The notes under the pieces are model-generated. The model was not told where the DNA came from, made no database searches, and was given only the letters and a program-made list of their open reading frames with translations. From CAZIKF01 sp964539825 (GTDB lineage: Bacteria > Muiribacteriota > UBA6191): a DNA stretch of 8,233 bases. Location: assembly GCA_964539825.1 (NCBI GenBank), contig CAZIKF010000076.1:1-8233 (forward strand), given 5' to 3'. Positions 4,603 to 8,233 of this stretch are shown one piece after another; positions within the stretch are counted from its first letter, which is position 1; the number at the start of each line of letters is the position of its first letter. The position numbers and the translations under genes are program-made.

Positions 4603-5604
4603 TTTTTCTAATTCGATCCATTGGTCCATATTTGCCTTTAGACGGATGCCAAATGCCTGTACCGCAAGTTCCAGCCGGCCATGAGCTGATTGCAAAATTC
4701 CCCTCAGATTAACCCTGGCAGTACCCTTACCCCCTAAAATACTAATCTGTCCACGTTCTTCAGCACCTTCCAATTGGTAGCTCACATCCAGAAAAACCCC
4801 ATTTTGATCTCTAGAAAAGTCTAACCTGTCTAGAATCAAACGTGTCTTCATTTCACGCTGCTTGATCACCCTCCCCGTCTCTAAGGCGATTGGGCGTTCC
4901 ATCTCGATTGGACTGGCGGATAAATCGCGGGGACGCTGTAAGATCCAAGCACAATTTTGAAGCAAAGGGTCATCAGAACCCGGACTCCATTGCAACGCTA
5001 CCACCTCTCCTAAACGATTCAGTGTGAAATTCCCTTCACTGGCTACTTCTTCAGGCTTCCAGCGATTCAGGCGAACCCGCCCTTCAATATACTGTTCGTT
5101 TCGCACTAGAGGCTCTAATTCGAAACGTCCTTCCATACGCTCCTGAGTCCCGCCAAAAACTAACAGTACCTTTTGCACTCCGCTTTCAATGGTAGTCATA
5201 TAGGACTTTTTTTCAGAAGAGGTCAACAGCATTTCATGGAAGGGGTTTTTCAGCACATTGAGAACCTCCAGATTTCCTTTTTCCAGTTCATCTGCCAAAG
5301 TCTCATAACCATGAAGCTCTTCTCGCATAACCGCAGCAATAGTACTTATTGGCCTGCTATGCATAGTGCTGTAAAAGGACTTTTTTCCACCGCTCCATGC
5401 CGAAAAATTACGCGTAAACGCCTTAAATTCAAACGCTGGAATCAGGGCATGCCCGGTTCTATCTAATGAGTTCTCGGTACTTTGCCAACGTTTGAGGACT
5501 TCACCTTTACCAAGGTAATGAGATTCCCCTCGATGGCAGACGATGCACTTGGAGTTTGCCCACAAACTGAATATAGTCAACAAAAAGAGAATCGCTCTGA
5601 TCAA
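4597..5604 (-). CDS. Exported protein of unknown function with one CxxCH haem-binding motif
   Basis: A 335-residue protein starting at TTG 5604. An in-frame TAG lies just upstream and TAGGA sits four to five bases before the TTG, so no earlier start is possible. The N-terminus MIRAILFLLTIFSLWANS is a good signal peptide. It is followed at once by CIVCH (residues 20-24), the attachment motif for covalent c-type haem, with a possible second His ligand in GESHYLG. If haem is bound, the protein is periplasmic or membrane-facing. The remaining 300 residues have no other CxxCH and match no cytochrome I know. The middle (about 140-220) and C-terminal parts (RLILDRLDFSRDQNGVFLDV, GRLELAVQAFGIRLKANMDQ) look like beta-strand-rich domains, suggesting a sensor or surface protein with a haem-bearing N-terminus. 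The gene ends in the TTAATC word array. A non-haem role of the CxxC pair remains possible. Confidence 0.8.
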   Translation of the reverse strand: MIRAILFLLTIFSLWANSKCIVCHRGESHYLGKGEVLKRWQSTENSLDRTGHALIPAFEFKAFTRNFSAWSGGKKSFYSTMHSRPISTIAAVMREELHGYETLADELEKGNLEVLNVLKNPFHEMLLTSSEKKSYMTTIESGVQKVLLVFGGTQERMEGRFELEPLVRNEQYIEGRVRLNRWKPEEVASEGNFTLNRLGEVVALQWSPGSDDPLLQNCAWILQRPRDLSASPIEMERPIALETGRVIKQREMKTRLILDRLDFSRDQNGVFLDVSYQLEGAEERGQISILGGKGTARVNLRGILQSAHGRLELAVQAFGIRLKANMDQWIELEKD

Positions 5605-5644
5605 ATTTTCCTATACCTCAATAGAGCTTGCATAATCGCCAGAG

Positions 5645-5690
5645 CAATTCAAGAGTGAATTGGCCTGTCCCCAAAAACTTCCAAAAACTT
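5645..5690 (+). repeat. Hairpin plus TGTCCCC core with duplicated AAAAACTT word
   Basis: CAATTC (5645-5650) and GAATTG (5657-5662) can form a 6-bp hairpin running into GGCCTGTCCCC (5662-5672). AAAAACTT then occurs twice (5673-5680, 5683-5690) separated by CC. A decayed core, ACTAGCCTCTCACCAAAT, follows at 5692-5709. The unit lies in the gap between the start of the CxxCH gene and the pilin fragment, so promoters may overlap it. Confidence 0.7.
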
Positions 5691-5712
5691 TACTAGCCTC
5701 TCACCAAATATG

Positions 5713-5805
5713 CAATCACTGCTCATTTGCGCCATTGAGTACACAAGGGGCAGGATTTAGCCGCTAGCTTCTAAAAGTGGTGTGTCCCCATAATTTCCAT
5801 AATTT
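5713..5805 (+). repeat. Long repeat copy D, fused to the 5' end of the pilin fragment
   Basis: CAATCACTGCTCATTTGCGC then CATTGAGTACACAAGGGGCA and GGATTT follow the long arm of copies B and C with several substitutions. Here CTCA/TGAG can pair instead of TCATT/AATGA. The core AAAAGTGGTGTGTCCCC (5773-5789) is followed by ATAATTT twice (5790-5796, 5799-5805) separated by CC. The pilin-like frame starts inside the core. Confidence 0.8.
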
Positions 5806-6124
5806 CTTTCTCAATCAACGAACCCTGATGGGCGCACTTGAAATTTATTCCTTGGATTTTGACAGGTACCCCGAGATTTCCTCGGAAGAGAATTTCTCCA
5901 TACTCAAGGAAAGCGGAGCTCTCGAAGCTAATATTCAAGATACTCCCCGGCAAAAAGTCAGCAATCTGAGATCTGATAAATTTGGAAATGTATGGTGCCT
6001 GGTACATGGACCCTACTCCACCCATCCGGTCAAAGTGCCCGATGCCTATGAGTGGGCTATGAAATTCCAAAAACAACTTGCTGACTTTCCCATGGTCGAG
6101 GAGGCTCGCAATTCAATGAAGTAA
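5777..6124 (+). pseudogene. 5'-truncated type IV pilin-like fragment
   Basis: The frame opens just after an in-frame TAG (5765-5767), and the first possible start is a GTG inside the repeat core. The first 12 codons (MVCPHNFHNFFL) are repeat sequence. From residue 13, NQRTLMGALEIYSLDFDRYP has the look of the region just after the N-terminal helix of type IV pilins and pseudopilins. GNVWCLVHGPYS (70-81) resembles the late Cys-containing strand of such pilins. The prepilin leader, the Glu at mature position 5 and the hydrophobic helix needed for assembly, about 40-45 residues, are absent, and I find no trace upstream. The remnant should not assemble into a pilus. Junction with the repeat suggests deletion or rearrangement at it. 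The pilin assignment rests on pattern recognition only. A small soluble protein re-started from GTG is the alternative. Confidence 0.6.
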
Positions 6125-6149
6125 AGTTCTGACAATCTTAATAACTGAT

Positions 6150-6183
6150 TCTGGCTTGTCCCCTTCTCTTCCCTTCTCTTCTT
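6150..6183 (+). repeat. TGTCCCC repeat core with duplicated TTCTCTT word
   Basis: TCTGGCTTGTCCCC (6150-6163), one base off the GGCCTGTCCCC subtype, is followed by TTCTCTT at 6164-6170 and 6174-6180, separated by CCC, then CTTCC. It lies just past the pilin fragment's stop codon. The rest of the 233-base gap before the next gene shows no feature I can support apart from the ribosome binding site. Confidence 0.7.
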
Positions 6184-6346
6184 CCTCTGAAAATCTAGAA
6201 CATTACGAACAGTTGATAGTTGTTTTCTGAAATATCCCCTTGTGATTCTTAAATTTAACCTTGAAATGGGTATCTATTTCTTCTTCCCAGGGTTGCCGGA
6301 AATCGGGAAGGAATCAATGGCAGGACCCATTACACAATATCGATTC

Positions 6347-6352
6347 AAGGAG
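6347..6352 (+). promoter_or_regulatory. Ribosome binding site of the G8-domain gene
   Basis: AAGGAG, five A residues before ATG 6358. It fixes the start and argues against earlier candidates such as ATG 6261 in another frame. Confidence 0.8.
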
Positions 6353-6357
6353 AAAAA

Positions 6358-8233
6358 ATGCTAAATCCCCAAATGATTTTCACCCTGCTACTGCTGGTGG
6401 TCTATCTCAACACCATAGAGTCTCGTGGTTTTGTTCAATTTCTTAGTGTTCCAGGCCAAACTAACGATACCGTTCTAATGCAAGAGCAGCCGATGCCTGA
6501 GAAATCCGAGACATCCGGTTCGCAACATGATCCTGAGGCAATGATGAATGATTCAATGTCCGGTATGGATGAAACGATGGAAGGAGGCTGTAGTGTTTCA
6601 TCTAAGAATAGTGGCAATTGGAGTGACGAAAACTCCTGGAATCGGCGTATCCCACACATGGGGGACACTGTTTGTATCGATAAAGAGCACTCCATTGTCT
6701 TTGATATAGAGCAAGAATCTTCTGAAGGGATTTCCACCCTGGATATACACGGAGAATTAGACTTTTCCAGAAAGCAGGATACCAGTCTATTCGTAGAAAC
6801 AATCACGATTCATACCGACGGGACTCTGAGGATCGGATCAAAGCGTAACCCTCTTCCAGAGACGGTTAATGCCAATGTTGTTTTTCAAACCAATGGAAAT
6901 TTGATGCCTGGCTCAGAGATGTTTCCCCACCAACTTGGAATCATTAATAAGGGCGGATCTCTTGAGTTGCACGGTAAGAAAGTATCGAGAATCCTCGAAG
7001 CTAGCGACTCCCTGGGAAATAATGCCTCATCCATTCGTTTAGATACGAATTCGCACGGTTGGTCGAGAGGGGATGAGATTCTCATTCCCGCGACGACTTT
7101 TGAGCGGAATCAAAGTCCTGAAAATCAGAAGCGGCTCATAGCCAACGTCTCCGGAAACTTAATTACTATGGAGAAGGCTCTCGATTCTCCCGCGAATCTG
7201 CCGCTCAGGTACAATCCGATCATTGCCAACCTCTCCGGCAATATCATCCTTTCTTCCGCCAGTCCTGAGATGGTTGACCGTCGGGGACATGTAATGGTCA
7301 TGACTGATGAGATGGAGAGCTGCGGAAATGTGGAAATAGACGGGGTCATCTTCAAGGATCTCGGCCGCACAAATAAAGGTAAGGCGATCTCCGCTACCAA
7401 CCAGAAGATGATGTACCCCTTACACTTTCATCATTGTGGTCTAGAGACACAATATACGGTGGAAAACAGCGTGGCATCCGGCAGTCCAGGCTGGTCATTT
7501 GTAAACCATCGCAGCAATGTAGTGTTTCGTAACAACGTAGCGTACGATTTTACCGGTGCTGGTTTTGTAACGGAGATGGGAAATGAACTGGGTCTTTTTG
7601 AAAACAACCTGGCCGTCGGCGGAAAGGGAATTGTGAATTCTAAAGATGAACCGGAGTACCCCTTTCGCAGACTCTATATAACTAATTCCGCCAAAAAACG
7701 GTTGCGTGCGGCCGACCTTGGTTTTCACGGAGATGGCTTTTGGATGGCAAGTCCCTTTGTTGATGTGAAAAACAACATCGCCGCAGGGAATACGGGAGCC
7801 GGATTTCTTTGGTACTCACTGGGTCTTGATGATGTTCATGTAAACGAGCGAGATCGTGGGATCAATGTTGCGGGATCCTATACCTTCAATGAATTACCCC
7901 GCTTCGCCCAAAAGCAGATGAAATATAAAACTCCAAAAAGATACTACAAGAGTCTCGGAAATCGGTATTTCATGCAGCAGGATCTTCCCTTGTTTGGAAA
8001 GATTGAAAAGAACAAAGCGTATGGAAATTACGTAGGTCTTCGCATTCGCTATGTAAGTAATTTAAACCTCGTGGCGGCTGCGAAGTTTTTAGGAGTGGAT
8101 ACTAAGACGGTTGAACGGTACGTAAATTCCGAGGGTATTTCAAAGAAGACAATGTATATCCATGACAGCCACATCACCGATACCACACTGCTTAACAACG
8201 AAATAGGTCTCCACTCTACCTACAGCTCAAGAG
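6358..8233 (+). CDS. Large exported G8-domain / right-handed beta-helix protein (CEMIP and fibrocystin-like family), 3' end outside window
   Basis: The frame is open for 625 codons to the window edge with no stop. A signal peptide (MIFTLLLLVVYL) leads into a Met- and acid-rich linker (about residues 35-80). The G8 domain begins with GNWSDENSWNRRIPHMGDTV (86-105) and continues through the LDIHGELDF strand to about residue 200, with the paired Trp and PxxGD typical of the domain. A long stretch rich in short beta-strands and Asn turns follows, as in parallel beta-helices. MMYPLHFHHCG (351-361) matches the YPxHFH motif of CEMIP/TMEM2 and PKHD1L1-type proteins. NSVASGSPGWSFVNHRSNVV, NNVAYDFTGAGFVTEMGNE and GFHGDGFWM (455-463) are further shared blocks. 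Animal relatives include hyaluronan-depolymerising proteins, which suggests binding or cleavage of an extracellular polysaccharide; the bacterial substrate is unknown. It probably acts at the cell surface or outside the cell. Confidence 0.9.
   Translation, partial: MLNPQMIFTLLLLVVYLNTIESRGFVQFLSVPGQTNDTVLMQEQPMPEKSETSGSQHDPEAMMNDSMSGMDETMEGGCSVSSKNSGNWSDENSWNRRIPHMGDTVCIDKEHSIVFDIEQESSEGISTLDIHGELDFSRKQDTSLFVETITIHTDGTLRIGSKRNPLPETVNANVVFQTNGNLMPGSEMFPHQLGIINKGGSLELHGKKVSRILEASDSLGNNASSIRLDTNSHGWSRGDEILIPATTFERNQSPENQKRLIANVSGNLITMEKALDSPANLPLRYNPIIANLSGNIILSSASPEMVDRRGHVMVMTDEMESCGNVEIDGVIFKDLGRTNKGKAISATNQKMMYPLHFHHCGLETQYTVENSVASGSPGWSFVNHRSNVVFRNNVAYDFTGAGFVTEMGNELGLFENNLAVGGKGIVNSKDEPEYPFRRLYITNSAKKRLRAADLGFHGDGFWMASPFVDVKNNIAAGNTGAGFLWYSLGLDDVHVNERDRGINVAGSYTFNELPRFAQKQMKYKTPKRYYKSLGNRYFMQQDLPLFGKIEKNKAYGNYVGLRIRYVSNLNLVAAAKFLGVDTKTVERYVNSEGISKKTMYIHDSHITDTTLLNNEIGLHSTYSSR

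Noticed and set aside
822..6183. CRISPR array or integron cassette array
   Set aside because: Spacing between repeats is irregular and contains genes, with no uniform spacers. The arms lack paired RYYYAAC and GTTRRRY sites expected of attC, and no integrase or cas gene is seen.
6261..6446. 61-codon frame overlapping the start of the G8 gene
   Set aside because: It is a different frame from the well-supported G8 start with AAGGAG, and its translation has no domain character.
6661..6668. GGGGACAC string inside the G8-domain gene
   Set aside because: It encodes the conserved Gly-Asp of the G8 PxxGD motif, lacks the rest of the core and has no duplicated word, so it is not a repeat copy.

Overview
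The window looks like an accessory-rich stretch of a diderm (Gram-negative-type) bacterial chromosome of moderate GC. A PagL-like outer-membrane beta-barrel ending in Phe, a candidate periplasmic c-type haem protein, a type IV pilin remnant and Shine-Dalgarno sequences of the AGGAG/AAGGAG type all fit that reading. I cannot name the phylum. The pilin style (an NQRTL..ALE.Y..D head with a late VWCLVHG) resembles pilins of deltaproteobacterial-type and candidate-phylum bacteria, but this is only an impression. No tRNA, rRNA, CRISPR array or transposase gene was seen.

Layout: the 3' two-thirds of a PepC/bleomycin-hydrolase-type cysteine aminopeptidase (2-787, +); a secreted two-domain protein with a Gly/Ala/Pro linker (1007-2467, -); a repeat-bounded interval with a small coding remnant (2468-2839); a GFA-family zinc protein with all seven family cysteines (2840-3253, -); a PagL-like lipid A deacylase whose first codons lie in a repeat (3496-4083, +); a gene-free stretch built from repeats and one gene scrap (4084-4596); an exported protein with one CxxCH motif (4597-5604, -); a headless type IV pilin fragment (5777-6124, +); and the first 625 codons of a large exported G8-domain/beta-helix protein related to CEMIP and fibrocystin-like proteins (6358-8233, +), which runs off the window.

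The dominant unexplained signal is a dispersed repeat family in nearly every intergenic gap. Its core is (A)4-5 followed by GTGGTGTGTCCCC or CTRGCCTGTCCCC (reverse complement GGGGACACACCAC or GGGGACAGGCYAG). There are about a dozen copies in 8.2 kb, almost all in one orientation. Four copies carry a longer conserved arm centred on GATCACAGCTCATTTGCGCC. Most cores are followed by a short AT-rich or pyrimidine word present two or three times, separated by C-runs, and the word differs at each locus. Repeats coincide with gene ends: they encode residues 2-12 of the PagL-like protein, replace the 5' end of the pilin, and supply stop codons to the CxxCH gene and to a 59-codon remnant. The 5'-GGGGAC end recalls REP-type repeats mobilised by RAYT transposases, but that link is inference and no such gene is present.

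The genes do not form an obvious operon or pathway. Strands alternate, each gene is separated by repeats, and several encode envelope or secreted products. The picture is of independent modules joined or eroded by repeat activity rather than one co-transcribed system.
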